29,530 nucleotides of DNA from positions 1 to 29,530 of the forward strand of contig DASSWN010000083.1 in the NCBI GenBank assembly GCA_035704905.1, read 5' to 3'. Source of the stretch: DASSWG01 sp035704905. Lineage in GTDB: Bacteria > Bacteroidota > Bacteroidia > Flavobacteriales > Flavobacteriaceae. The position numbers and the translations under genes are program-made. Of this stretch, positions 22,218 through 29,530 are shown one piece after another. How positions within the stretch are numbered: the first letter of the stretch is position 1; every line of letters begins with the position of its first letter. A model generated the notes under the pieces. That model was not told the origin of the DNA and ran no database searches. It saw only the letters and a program-made list of their open reading frames with translations.

Positions 22218-23726
22218 CTACTCCCGCGAAAGTTCATTGATTCGTGAACGCAATTTCCTATTATAATCTTCCAACAACCAATCTCTATAATTTTTGGTGT
22301 TGTTGATGATGCAATATGAATAACGACGAATACGGTCTTGAATATCCTCTTTTAATTCGCGTGCCAGAAGTCGGGCATCAAAAACATCTTCACTGTTTTC
22401 TACACACATTTGGGCATGTTGCTCGATCGAACGTTCCAAAACAGCTTTGGATTTTTCGCCATTATTGACGGCTTCATTATAAACTTTTTTAATATCGAAT
22501 TTAATATTTTCAGAGTTGGCGAACAATTTTCGGGTTTCTTCCGGCATTGTGTACGAAAAATTGCGCTCAATTTCTTCATCATCGACCATACTCTCCAAAA
22601 AGAAATCGGGATTTTTGAAAATTAATTCCCAGTCAACCGGAGCATCCCAAAATCCGAAACGGGCCGCGTTATTTCCCAAATCAATTACATTGAAAACATC
22701 TTTATTTGGCAATTTTCGCGAACCTCGGCCAATCATTTGGTAATATAGAGTAAGGGATTTTGTTGCGCGGTTCAGAATTATATTTTCCACGGTCGGCTCA
22801 TCAAACCCGGTAGTAAGAATACTTACCGAGGTAAGAATGGCATCGGGTTTTTCTTTGAACCACTTTAAAATTTCCTTGCGCTCCTTCTTGCTGTGGGTAT
22901 TGTCCAAATGCCGAATTTCATAACCGGCATCCAAGAAAGTTTGATAAACATACCATGAAGTGTTGATTCCATTGTTGAATATCAAGGTTTTTTTGCCTTT
23001 GCAGTTTTCTTCATAAGCCTGAATTAATTTTTCTTGCATGGACATGTTTGTGTACAAATCTTCGGAAGATTTTACAGTGTAATCACCATTCATCCCCACC
23101 TGCAACGAACTTAAACCGACATCGTAACGAATCGTGTTTGCCTTTGCCAAATAGCCTTTTTCAATAAGGGAAGAAATAGAATCGCCAACGATCAAGGCCT
23201 CATAATTATCCTTCATTGGTAATTTGATGTTGGAGCTCAATGGTGTTGCGGTAACGCCTAAAATAAACGAATCTTCAAAATACTTGAACAATTTGGTGAA
23301 GGAATTGTAATGCGCTTCATCAATAATGACCAAGCCAACATTTTCTACTTCCAATTTCTCGTCGTTCAACCGGTTGTTCAATGTTTCAACCATGGCCACG
23401 AAACACTGATATTCGTGTTGGTCGGGCAATTCTTTCACCTTGCTGTTGATAATTTTATTGCGAACGCCAAAGCCATCCAACATTTTGGAGGTTTGTTTGC
23501 AAAGTTCGATCCGATGAGTCAGGATCACTACATTTTTATTTGTTTGCGCAATATATCTTCTGACAATTTCCGAAAAAACCACCGTTTTTCCGCCGCCAGT
23601 AGGAAGCTGATATAATAAATTGCTGTTGGATTTGGATTTTTTGAAATAGTCGAAAATTTTCTCCAAATCTTTTTCCTGATAATCGTACAGTTCCTTTTCC
23701 GCTATCTTTTCCGCTATTTTTTCCAT
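22218..23726 (-). CDS. Superfamily 2 DEAD/DEAH-box helicase
   Basis: ATP-dependent nucleic-acid helicase or translocase, 502 residues, of the SF2 group that includes type III restriction subunits and RadD-like repair helicases. Motifs are in order: Q-like YDYQ (14-17), Walker A PTGGGKT (42-48), Ia ILTHRIEL, II DEAH (136-139), III VTATP (158-162), then TSVSILTTGFDEP and VI QMIGRGSRK (330-338). A C-terminal helical region of about 150 residues follows without a zinc finger or nuclease motif. No methylase or other restriction or defence gene is adjacent, so a repair or RNA role is as likely as defence. The ATG at 23726 is preferred because an in-frame TTG at 23777 overlaps the -7 element. Confidence 0.88.
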   Translation of the reverse strand: MEKIAEKIAEKELYDYQEKDLEKIFDYFKKSKSNSNLLYQLPTGGGKTVVFSEIVRRYIAQTNKNVVILTHRIELCKQTSKMLDGFGVRNKIINSKVKELPDQHEYQCFVAMVETLNNRLNDEKLEVENVGLVIIDEAHYNSFTKLFKYFEDSFILGVTATPLSSNIKLPMKDNYEALIVGDSISSLIEKGYLAKANTIRYDVGLSSLQVGMNGDYTVKSSEDLYTNMSMQEKLIQAYEENCKGKKTLIFNNGINTSWYVYQTFLDAGYEIRHLDNTHSKKERKEILKWFKEKPDAILTSVSILTTGFDEPTVENIILNRATKSLTLYYQMIGRGSRKLPNKDVFNVIDLGNNAARFGFWDAPVDWELIFKNPDFFLESMVDDEEIERNFSYTMPEETRKLFANSENIKFDIKKVYNEAVNNGEKSKAVLERSIEQHAQMCVENSEDVFDARLLARELKEDIQDRIRRYSYCIINNTKNYRDWLLEDYNRKLRSRINELSRE

Positions 23727-23774
23727 TCTAAAACCGGGGCCTTTTTCTGTTGATATTTTAAAAATTAAATCTTG

Positions 23775-23782
23775 CAAAATTA
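23775..23782 (-). promoter_or_regulatory. -7 element of the helicase gene promoter
   Basis: TAATTTTG on the minus strand, an exact TAnnTTTG match. No clear TTG lies at -33. The transcript would start near 23769, with a leader of about 43 bases before the ATG at 23726. Confidence 0.4.
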
Positions 23783-23872
23783 CGTAGTTTTAAAGGTTTC
23801 CCGAAATTTTCATACCGAAATATATAGTGTGTGAACTTAGTTGTTTCAATTTAAGAGGCTTACGATTCACAA

Positions 23873-24370
23873 ATGACAAGTTCTTTTTCTTCTAAATTTC
23901 AATTCATAAATTCCTATCGAAATCCATTCAATATTCCGTTTAAAAATATATTTTTGTCTTTTAAAACAAATCCATTGAAAAGTCCTGAAGCACAAAAACT
24001 CCTGAAAAAAATCTTGGATGATTTAGATCATGCCGGGATCATAACAAACACGTTGGTAAATGATTTGCAAAAACTGCGCCCTTTTGCCGTCGAGGAAAAA
24101 GAACCGGTGATCGCAAAAGCAATTCGGTTGGCGTACGAGCATATCGAAGCATACGGCACTTTTGATATTCCGATTCCCAAAGACGAACCGATTGACGAAC
24201 TGGAAGTGGATTTTGAAATGCACGAAGGAGAAGATACAGAAATCGAGGTGAAACCCGAAGAGAGCTTGTCTTATTTAATCTCGTTAATGAAAGATGCCGA
24301 TAACCGGCTGAATTTGCAAGAAATTCGTGAGTTCAACGAAGCCATGATGGAATACGCCGAAGAAAATTAA
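23873..24370 (+). CDS. Acidic conserved hypothetical protein
   Basis: Soluble 165-residue protein of unknown function. The core, from about 35 onward, is helical and conserved-looking (SPEAQKLLKKILDDLDHAGI, TLVNDLQKLRPFAVEE, AIRLAYEHIEAYGTFDIPIP). It then has an acidic linker (DELEVDFEMHEGEDTEIEVKPEES) and a C-terminal helix pair. I recall flavobacterial homologues that begin near the SPEAQ block. The first 34 residues are aromatic and serine-rich and look unlike the rest. An exact -7 element (TATTTTTG, 23949-23956) lies inside that part, 18 bases before an in-frame TTG (23975), so translation may really start there. Nothing in the neighbourhood suggests a role. Confidence 0.65.
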   Translation: MTSSFSSKFQFINSYRNPFNIPFKNIFLSFKTNPLKSPEAQKLLKKILDDLDHAGIITNTLVNDLQKLRPFAVEEKEPVIAKAIRLAYEHIEAYGTFDIPIPKDEPIDELEVDFEMHEGEDTEIEVKPEESLSYLISLMKDADNRLNLQEIREFNEAMMEYAEEN

Positions 24371-24401
24371 GTTATTGGTTGCCCGCCAATTGTTTCAGGG
24401 A

Positions 24402-25415
24402 TTATTTTTGTTTTTGTTCCCATTTCCAAGCGCTTTCCAAGGCATCGGCCAAACGCAATTTGGTCTTCCAGCCCAATTCTTTGTTGGCTTTTGCTGTGTC
24501 GGCATAGGCTGCGGTAACATCACCTTTTCTTCGTGGGGCTATTTTATAAGGAAGTTTTTGACCTGTGGTTTTTTCAAAAGTTTCGATTACCTCCAGAACA
24601 GAATTTCCTCGTCCCGTTCCTAAATTGAAAATTTCGTAATTCGATTTTTCTTGACCTTCCAACAATCTTTTCAAAGCGATTACGTGCGCTTCCGCCAAAT
24701 CCATTACATGAATATAATCGCGAATGCAGGTTCCGTCTTTTGTGGAATAATCATCTCCAAAAACCGATAGTTCCTTTCGCTTTCCAATTGCCGTTTGTGT
24801 AATGAACGGAACCAAATTTTGCGGTGTGCCAATTGGCAACTCCCCTATTTTTATGCTGGAATGGGCCCCAATCGGATTGAAATACCGCAAGGAAACAGCT
24901 TTGAAATCAGGATTTGTTTTGCAAACATCGCGTATAATCTCTTCGCCAATTTGCTTGGTATTTCCATAAGGCGATTCTGCTTTTTTCACCGGCGCATTTT
25001 CAGAAATCGGCAATTCATCTGCTTGTCCATAAACCGTGCACGAAGAACTAAAAATGAAATTTGCGGCTCCTTTCTTTTGAAGTTCCTGCAAAATATAAAC
25101 CAAGGTATTCAAATTATTTTCATAGTAAAGAAGCGGGTTTTCAACACTTTCGCCCACGGCTTTGGACGCGGCAAAATGAATCACACCTTCAATTTCACGA
25201 TTCCTGTCGAAAAAAGCGCGAACTTTTTCCTTTTCGCGTAAATCGAACCTGTGAAATTCCGGAGTTTCCCCTGTAATGGAGGCGATTCCGTCCAAAACCG
25301 AAATGGAAGAATTGGATAAATTATCGATTACGACCACCTCAAAACCTTCATTTTGCAAGGCGACCACGGTATGGGATCCAATAAAACCAAGTCCACCCGT
25401 AACAAGTATTTTCAT
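24402..25415 (-). CDS. galE: UDP-glucose 4-epimerase
   Basis: Extended short-chain dehydrogenase that interconverts UDP-glucose and UDP-galactose with tightly bound NAD, supplying galactose for polysaccharides. The 337-residue length is typical. The NAD loop TGGLGFIGSH is at 6-15, the catalytic SSSCTVYG at 123-130, and Y150/K154 in SPYGNTKQ form the YxxxK pair. LRYFNPIGAH, RDYIHVMDLAEAHV and YEIFNLGTGRGNSVLEV are characteristic of GalE. No other sugar-nucleotide gene flanks it. It converges with the conserved hypothetical gene, 31 bases apart. Confidence 0.94.
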   Translation of the reverse strand: MKILVTGGLGFIGSHTVVALQNEGFEVVVIDNLSNSSISVLDGIASITGETPEFHRFDLREKEKVRAFFDRNREIEGVIHFAASKAVGESVENPLLYYENNLNTLVYILQELQKKGAANFIFSSSCTVYGQADELPISENAPVKKAESPYGNTKQIGEEIIRDVCKTNPDFKAVSLRYFNPIGAHSSIKIGELPIGTPQNLVPFITQTAIGKRKELSVFGDDYSTKDGTCIRDYIHVMDLAEAHVIALKRLLEGQEKSNYEIFNLGTGRGNSVLEVIETFEKTTGQKLPYKIAPRRKGDVTAAYADTAKANKELGWKTKLRLADALESAWKWEQKQK

Positions 25416-25456
25416 TTATAATAAAATTTTGGATATTTTAATTTTCCTCTATTTTC

Positions 25457-25484
25457 AAAAAAAGAAATCCGACAGGGTTGTCGG
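25457..25484 (-). terminator. Terminator of the App1-like gene
   Basis: A perfect 6-bp stem, CCGACA (25469-25474) with TGTCGG (25479-25484), and a GGGT loop. On the minus strand it lies about 70 bases after the stop of the App1-like gene and is followed by ATTTCTTTTTTTG. The plus-strand side (CAATTATTTTTTAT) is also T-rich, so it may work both ways. It insulates galE from the upstream gene. Confidence 0.6.
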
Positions 25485-25556
25485 CAATTATTTTTTATAA
25501 AATAGGAAAGGTAAAGGTAGGATTATTCCTATTAACAGAAATCACTTTTTTTGAAA

Positions 25557-26525
25557 TTAATTGATGATTCCAATACTTTTTGAGTGCGCAATGGCCTCGC
25601 CGCTTTTTCTGAAATAACAAGTGCTTACACCCATGGAAGCCATATTTTCCATTAAAATAACAGTTCTTCTATCCGGTCGATGTCTGGTTTGTCGAATATA
25701 AACGGCCAGCGTGTTTTCCGAAAAAATTTTACAAATTTGCTCGTAGATATGGGGGTCTTGCTGCGTATCATCGCCCAAAAGAATAAATTTCAGTTCGGGA
25801 TGAAATTCCATGATATGTTTTATTTTAAAAAACTTGTGATTGTGATTGCCCCTTCCCGCAGTTAAAAAGTCAAAAACCCCTGTTTTGATCGCTTTCAATT
25901 TAAGGACGCCTTTCGGCAATTCATGAAGTTTCATGAAATTTTCAATGAAATTGTACAAATTCCATTCGCTGCTCGAAACATAATAAAAGGCATTGCTTTT
26001 TTCCAGATCCCTTCTTCCTGCCCGGTCCAGCAGTCTATAGTGGGAAACCACCTCATCGAAAACCTTGCGTTTGTCAATATTTTTCGTCAGTAGGAAATAC
26101 AATTTTCTAAAAATATTACCACTGTGGGAAATCAAAAAAGTATCATCGATATCCGAAATAATGCCATATTCGCCTGGATGTGGTTTAATAAACTCGCCTT
26201 CCTTTACTTTAACTTTTTCTTCTCGGTTCACCGAAACACTAACTTGATGCCAACCGCTTTCCAGTTCCTGTGAATATGGGATTGTAAACTGAAAATAGCC
26301 ATCGTCCAATGTTCTGGTTCGGTAGTTTTTCCCGGCAAAATTCAATTCGACATCTGCATTCCGAATGGTTTTAATGCTGAACATACGAATTACAGACCAA
26401 GCGTGTTTAAATTTACTTTTGTTCAAACCATATTTATCCGGTGTGTTTTTTTTGAAGACATGCCCCGTCACAACAATATTTTCGTTATTGGCATAGCCTC
26501 TGTATATTTTCAGATTAAGTTTCAC
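25557..26525 (-). CDS. App1-like (DUF2183) phosphatase domain protein
   Basis: Probable phosphatase related to the catalytic domain of yeast App1, a phosphatidate phosphatase of the HAD-like fold, 322 residues. The signature DxDxT is at 125-129 (SDIDDTF), followed by FYYVSSSEWNLY, TAGRGNHNHKFFKI and the acidic FILLGDDTQQDPHIY, all in the order of DUF2183. The N-terminal third (about 15-110) is beta-rich, like an immunoglobulin-type domain (DDGYFQFTIPY). There is no signal peptide or membrane segment. The start is GTG at 26525; no in-frame ATG exists upstream before a stop, and the next methionine is residue 48. It is divergent from a diacylglycerol-kinase-family gene. The bacterial substrate is unproven. 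Confidence 0.82.
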   Translation of the reverse strand: MKLNLKIYRGYANNENIVVTGHVFKKNTPDKYGLNKSKFKHAWSVIRMFSIKTIRNADVELNFAGKNYRTRTLDDGYFQFTIPYSQELESGWHQVSVSVNREEKVKVKEGEFIKPHPGEYGIISDIDDTFLISHSGNIFRKLYFLLTKNIDKRKVFDEVVSHYRLLDRAGRRDLEKSNAFYYVSSSEWNLYNFIENFMKLHELPKGVLKLKAIKTGVFDFLTAGRGNHNHKFFKIKHIMEFHPELKFILLGDDTQQDPHIYEQICKIFSENTLAVYIRQTRHRPDRRTVILMENMASMGVSTCYFRKSGEAIAHSKSIGIIN

Positions 26526-26573
26526 GTTTTCATTCTATTTTTGAAGAAAAAAATTAACATATCCCCTTCACAA

Positions 26574-26581
26574 CAAAAATA
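26574..26581 (-). promoter_or_regulatory. -7 element upstream of the App1-like gene
   Basis: TATTTTTG on the minus strand, an exact TAnnTTTG match, but without a TTG at -33. It would give a leader of about 42 bases before the GTG at 26525. Confidence 0.33.
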
Positions 26582-26670
26582 AGTTTCTTTCTTTATGAAA
26601 AAGAATATCTAATGATATTTGTGAAAATCTTACAATAGTCCTCGAATCAAAATTATTAATTTTATACGCA

Positions 26671-27543
26671 ATGAATGATGCTGAAGTTATTTTATTGGTT
26701 GTAAATCCAGTCTCTGGAAATTCGAACAAGAAGGAATTCATCCAAATTATAGAAAAAAAACTGAGAAAAAACTCCCAGCTCCATTCGTTTTACACCAGTG
26801 GAAACGGGGATCAGGAAAAACTTTCAAAAGAAATTGAGCGATACCGCCCCGATCGGATTTTGGTTTTGGGTGGTGATGGAACCATAAAATTAACCGCGGA
26901 AGCCTTGGGCGAAAAATCAATTGGGCTGGGAATAATTCCTGCGGGTTCGGCAAATGGTTTAGCCAACGATTTGGGACTTCCTTTCGATTCAGAAGACGCT
27001 GTGACTGTTGCGTTGGGCCAAAAAACCCGAGAAATCGACGCGATTCGGATAAATGGTGAATTATGCTTGCATATCAGTGATTTCGGTGTAAATGCCGAAC
27101 TTATCAAGAATTATGAAGAAAGTAATTTGCGCGGGAAACTTGGCTATTTGTTCCATTCCATTTCAACCCTTTACAACAGCGAAATGCCTTATCGTTTTAA
27201 AATAGAAACCGAAGGGAAATCGAAGGAATATAAAGCCATTATGCTGGCTTTTGCCAATAGCAGAAAATATGGTACCGGTGCCGTCGTAAATCCGCACGGA
27301 AAAATTGACGATGGGAAATTTGAAATCCTTATTTTTAAGCGTTTCAACTTCTTTGAAATTTTAAAAACACTTCGACATGAAACGGAGGTTTCATCGGATT
27401 TCATAGAACATATCAGCACCACAAAAGCCACGGTCACCGCCGATGTTCCAGTTAATTTTCAAATTGATGGGGAATATTGCGATAAGTTAAAAAAAGTTGA
27501 AGCAGAAATTATTCCCAAAAAACTATGCATTTTCGTCAATTAA
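26671..27543 (+). CDS. Diacylglycerol kinase family lipid kinase
   Basis: DAGK catalytic-domain protein of 290 residues, related to DgkB, YegS and sphingosine kinases, which phosphorylate lipid hydroxyl groups with ATP at the membrane. Motifs are LLVVNPVSGNSNKK (8-21), the nucleotide-binding LVLGGDGTIKL (64-74) and PAGSANGLANDLGLP (90-104). The last stands where most members have PxGTxNDFAR; the S and GLAND variants are mild departures. The C-terminal beta-rich domain ends with VNFQIDGEYCDK. The exact lipid substrate is not set by sequence. It is divergent from the App1-like gene (145 bp between starts) and 28 bases before the hydrolase-OsmC gene, likely one transcript with it. TAATTTTA (26657-26664) resembles a -7 element but lies very close to the ATG. 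Confidence 0.88.
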   Translation: MNDAEVILLVVNPVSGNSNKKEFIQIIEKKLRKNSQLHSFYTSGNGDQEKLSKEIERYRPDRILVLGGDGTIKLTAEALGEKSIGLGIIPAGSANGLANDLGLPFDSEDAVTVALGQKTREIDAIRINGELCLHISDFGVNAELIKNYEESNLRGKLGYLFHSISTLYNSEMPYRFKIETEGKSKEYKAIMLAFANSRKYGTGAVVNPHGKIDDGKFEILIFKRFNFFEILKTLRHETEVSSDFIEHISTTKATVTADVPVNFQIDGEYCDKLKKVEAEIIPKKLCIFVN

Positions 27544-27571
27544 TATAAAATCAGCAAAAATTTTACATTTT

Positions 27572-28786
27572 ATGAGTTTTGAAAAAGTGCTTTTCCACAA
27601 TAAAAACAACCAGGAATTAGAAGGAAGGCTCGAATTCCCGGCAAACCGGCATCCGCACAATTTCGTGATTTTCGCCCATTGTTTTACCGGCAACAAAAAT
27701 TTTTCGGCCGTGGTGGACATTTCCCGTGCCCTCATAGCTGCGGGCTTTGCCGTTTTGCGTTTTGACTTTACCGGGCTTGGCGAAAGTGAAGGGCTTTTTG
27801 AAAACACGAATTTCTCCCATAATATCGATGATCTGATAGCAGCTTCCGATTTTCTCTCCAAAAATTATGAGCCGCCCACAATGATTATTGGGCATTCACT
27901 TGGTGGAACCGCAGCAATTTATGCATCGCACCACCTCAAAAATATAAAGGCGGTCGCCACAATTGCAAGTCCTGCCGATCCCGATCATATCAAAAACCTA
28001 CTAAAAAACGATCTTGAAGAAATCGAAAAAACAGGAAAAGCGGTGGTGAACATCGGTGGAAGAAATTTTACTATAAAAAAATCATTTTTGGATGATTTGG
28101 AGATCGAAGCCTATGATCAAATTTTAGAAGAAATGCATAAGCCGATCCTTATTTTCCATTCGCCACAAGACAAAATCGTTTCCGTAGAAAATGCCGAAAA
28201 ACTTTACAAGTTGGCGCAGCATCCAAAAAGTTTCATTTCTTTGGAAGGTGCCGACCATTTGCTCACCAAAGAAAAAGACGCAAAGTATGTGGGAAAAGTT
28301 TGTGCCAGTTGGGCCATCCGTTATTTGGAAATTCCAGATAAAGAAAAACTGCATAGCAAACACGAGGTAATGGCCAGTTTGGATAAAGAAGATGGATTCA
28401 CCACAAAAATGAAACTGGGAAAACATTATCTATCCGCCGATGAACCCATTTCTTTTGGCGGAAATGACTTTGGCCCCGATCCGTACGAATTGGTTTCCGG
28501 TGGACTTTCGGCCTGTACCGCCATGACCGTCCAAATGTATGCAAAACGAAAAAAATGGGATTTGGAGACAGTGGACGTTCATGTCAATTATGGAAGGGAA
28601 CATAATGTGGATTGCTTGGATTGTTCGGATAAAGATGCAAAAATCGACACCTTTGAAATCCATCTGAAATTGGTCGGAAAACTCGATGCCGAACAGAAAG
28701 AAAAGCTTCTAAATATTGCAAAAAAATGTCCGGTGCATAAAAGTTTAACCTCAGAAATTCAAATCCGGACCGTTCTTTTGGAGTAA
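27572..28786 (+). CDS. Alpha/beta hydrolase-OsmC fusion protein
   Basis: Two-domain cytoplasmic protein of 404 residues. Residues about 1-255 are a serine alpha/beta hydrolase with the nucleophile elbow GHSLGG (S109), oxyanion region FAHCFTGNKN, FDFTGLGES, and a C-terminal DHLL histidine. Residues about 265-404 are an OsmC/Ohr-type peroxiredoxin domain with the two redox cysteines in GGLSACTAMTVQMYA and KKCPVHKSL. Between them the extra pair DCLDC is present. OsmC domains reduce organic hydroperoxides; the hydrolase substrate is unknown. The same fusion is widespread in proteobacteria and Bacteroidetes. The ATG at 27572 is chosen since the upstream in-frame TTG at 27497 overlaps the end of the lipid-kinase gene. 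Confidence 0.9.
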   Translation: MSFEKVLFHNKNNQELEGRLEFPANRHPHNFVIFAHCFTGNKNFSAVVDISRALIAAGFAVLRFDFTGLGESEGLFENTNFSHNIDDLIAASDFLSKNYEPPTMIIGHSLGGTAAIYASHHLKNIKAVATIASPADPDHIKNLLKNDLEEIEKTGKAVVNIGGRNFTIKKSFLDDLEIEAYDQILEEMHKPILIFHSPQDKIVSVENAEKLYKLAQHPKSFISLEGADHLLTKEKDAKYVGKVCASWAIRYLEIPDKEKLHSKHEVMASLDKEDGFTTKMKLGKHYLSADEPISFGGNDFGPDPYELVSGGLSACTAMTVQMYAKRKKWDLETVDVHVNYGREHNVDCLDCSDKDAKIDTFEIHLKLVGKLDAEQKEKLLNIAKKCPVHKSLTSEIQIRTVLLE

Positions 28787-28826
28787 AACCAAAATGATAA
28801 ATCTATGTTAAGCTTTAATAAATCCA

Positions 28827-28857
28827 TTGGAAGCGCACAAACAATATTGTAATTTTG
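28827..28857 (+). promoter_or_regulatory. Housekeeping promoter of the superoxide dismutase gene
   Basis: TTG (28827-28829), 20 bp, then TAATTTTG (28850-28857), a full consensus match. A start near 28864 gives a leader of about 25 bases before the ATG at 28889. Confidence 0.6.
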
Positions 28858-28888
28858 ATATTTAATTTTAACCAAAAATAGCAATAAA

Positions 28889-29497
28889 ATGAAAAAAGTT
28901 AGTTTAATCTTGGCCACGGTTGCTTTGATTTTCGCGAGCTCTTGCAAAGATAATGCAAACAAAAACGAAAATGACATGGACAACCGGACCGAAATGAATT
29001 CGGAAGATGCCGACATGAACGAAAACAACGACATGGATAACATGGACGACGAGCAAAAAGTCGTGGTTGATTTAAAAGGAATGCATGGTTCGGATGTTTC
29101 GGGACAAGTTACTTTTACAGAAGAAAACGGCGAAGTGACCCTGAAAGGAACCGTTAACGGATTGGCCGAAGGAACGCATGCCATCCATATTCATGAAAAC
29201 GCCGATTGCTCCACAATGGCAGCTGCCGGAGGACATTGGAACCCTACCGATGAGCGACATGGAAAATGGGGTGCAGAGGAAGGATACCATAAAGGCGACA
29301 TCGGTAATTTCAAGGTGAATTCCGATGGCGTAGGTGAAATTTCCTTTTCTACCGATGAATGGTGCATCGGTTGTGGAGACAAAAACAAAGACATTTTGAA
29401 CCATTCTGTAATTGTTCATGAAGGTGTGGACGATTTTACCTCACAACCAAGCGGCGGTGCTGGCGGACGAATGGCTTGCGGCACAATTACCAAGTAA
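28889..29497 (+). CDS. sodC: Cu/Zn superoxide dismutase lipoprotein
   Basis: Envelope enzyme that dismutates superoxide, 202 residues. The signal peptide ends in a lipobox, FASSC, with lipidated C19, so it is membrane-anchored on the periplasmic or outer face. A low-complexity linker (20-56) rich in Asp, Asn, Glu and Met leads to the SOD domain. All ligands are present by comparison with the human enzyme: copper H100, H102, H116 and H177; zinc H116, H124, H134 and D137. The disulfide pair C107-C197 and the active-site arginine R194 (GGRMACG) are also present. A CIGC pair (159-162) sits in a loop before the last copper histidine, beyond the usual disulfide. It has its own promoter. Confidence 0.93.
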   Translation: MKKVSLILATVALIFASSCKDNANKNENDMDNRTEMNSEDADMNENNDMDNMDDEQKVVVDLKGMHGSDVSGQVTFTEENGEVTLKGTVNGLAEGTHAIHIHENADCSTMAAAGGHWNPTDERHGKWGAEEGYHKGDIGNFKVNSDGVGEISFSTDEWCIGCGDKNKDILNHSVIVHEGVDDFTSQPSGGAGGRMACGTITK

Positions 29498-29530
29498 GTT
29501 GCAATAGTCACATCACTTTAAAAATGCGGT

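Noticed and set aside
22218..23726. Helicase as part of a restriction or other defence system
   Set aside because: No methylase, nuclease, toxin or mobile-element gene is adjacent and all neighbours are housekeeping, so a defence role is unsupported.

Overview
The window looks like chromosomal core sequence from a member of the Bacteroidota, most probably family Flavobacteriaceae. The evidence is AT-rich DNA with dense short-spaced genes, almost no Shine-Dalgarno sequences, and repeated matches to the Bacteroidetes housekeeping promoter (TTG, 17-23 bp, TAnnTTTG) just upstream of start codons. Lipoprotein signals and gene families (ClpC, DUF4252 pair, SatD/DUF3307, App1-like DUF2183, alpha/beta hydrolase-OsmC fusion) also fit. 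I cannot name a genus. I see no rRNA, tRNA, insertion sequence, prophage or CRISPR array.

Layout. 1-2081 is the 3' part of clpC (+), ended by a strong intrinsic terminator. 2170-5331 (-) carries hutH and the NAD(P)HX repair enzyme nnr. 5442-8504 (+) is a run of gcvT, an extended SDR protein with no recognisable start codon, an FMN-type oxidoreductase and pterin-4a-carbinolamine dehydratase. yebC and purB (+) follow, each with its own promoter. 10773-12838 (-) is a four-gene unit: an ECF sigma factor, an anti-sigma-like membrane protein and two DUF4252 proteins. It diverges from an S41 peptidase lipoprotein (12949-14352 +). 14395-15747 (-) is an aldehyde dehydrogenase. 15909-16316 (+) is a small conserved protein that overlaps, tail to tail, the two-gene satD-DUF3307 unit (16290-17695 -).

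Between satD and corA (17918-18991 +) lies an array of three palindromes whose centres are exactly 29 bp apart. 18999-21865 (-) holds a membrane-anchored VWA protein and fabG. A 352-bp gap (21866-22217) carries the fabG promoter and an orphan plus-strand terminator, possibly of a small RNA. Then come an SF2 helicase (-), a small acidic conserved protein (+), galE (-), an App1-like phosphatase (-), a diacylglycerol-kinase-family protein (+), an alpha/beta hydrolase-OsmC fusion (+) and a Cu/Zn superoxide dismutase lipoprotein (+).

Most genes are housekeeping: protein quality control, nucleotide, folate/C1 and lipid metabolism, metabolite repair and oxidative stress. The parts most worth a second look are the satD-DUF3307 pair with its operator array, the ECF sigma module with an apparent self-directed promoter, and the start-less SDR gene that continues in frame after the gcvT stop codon.
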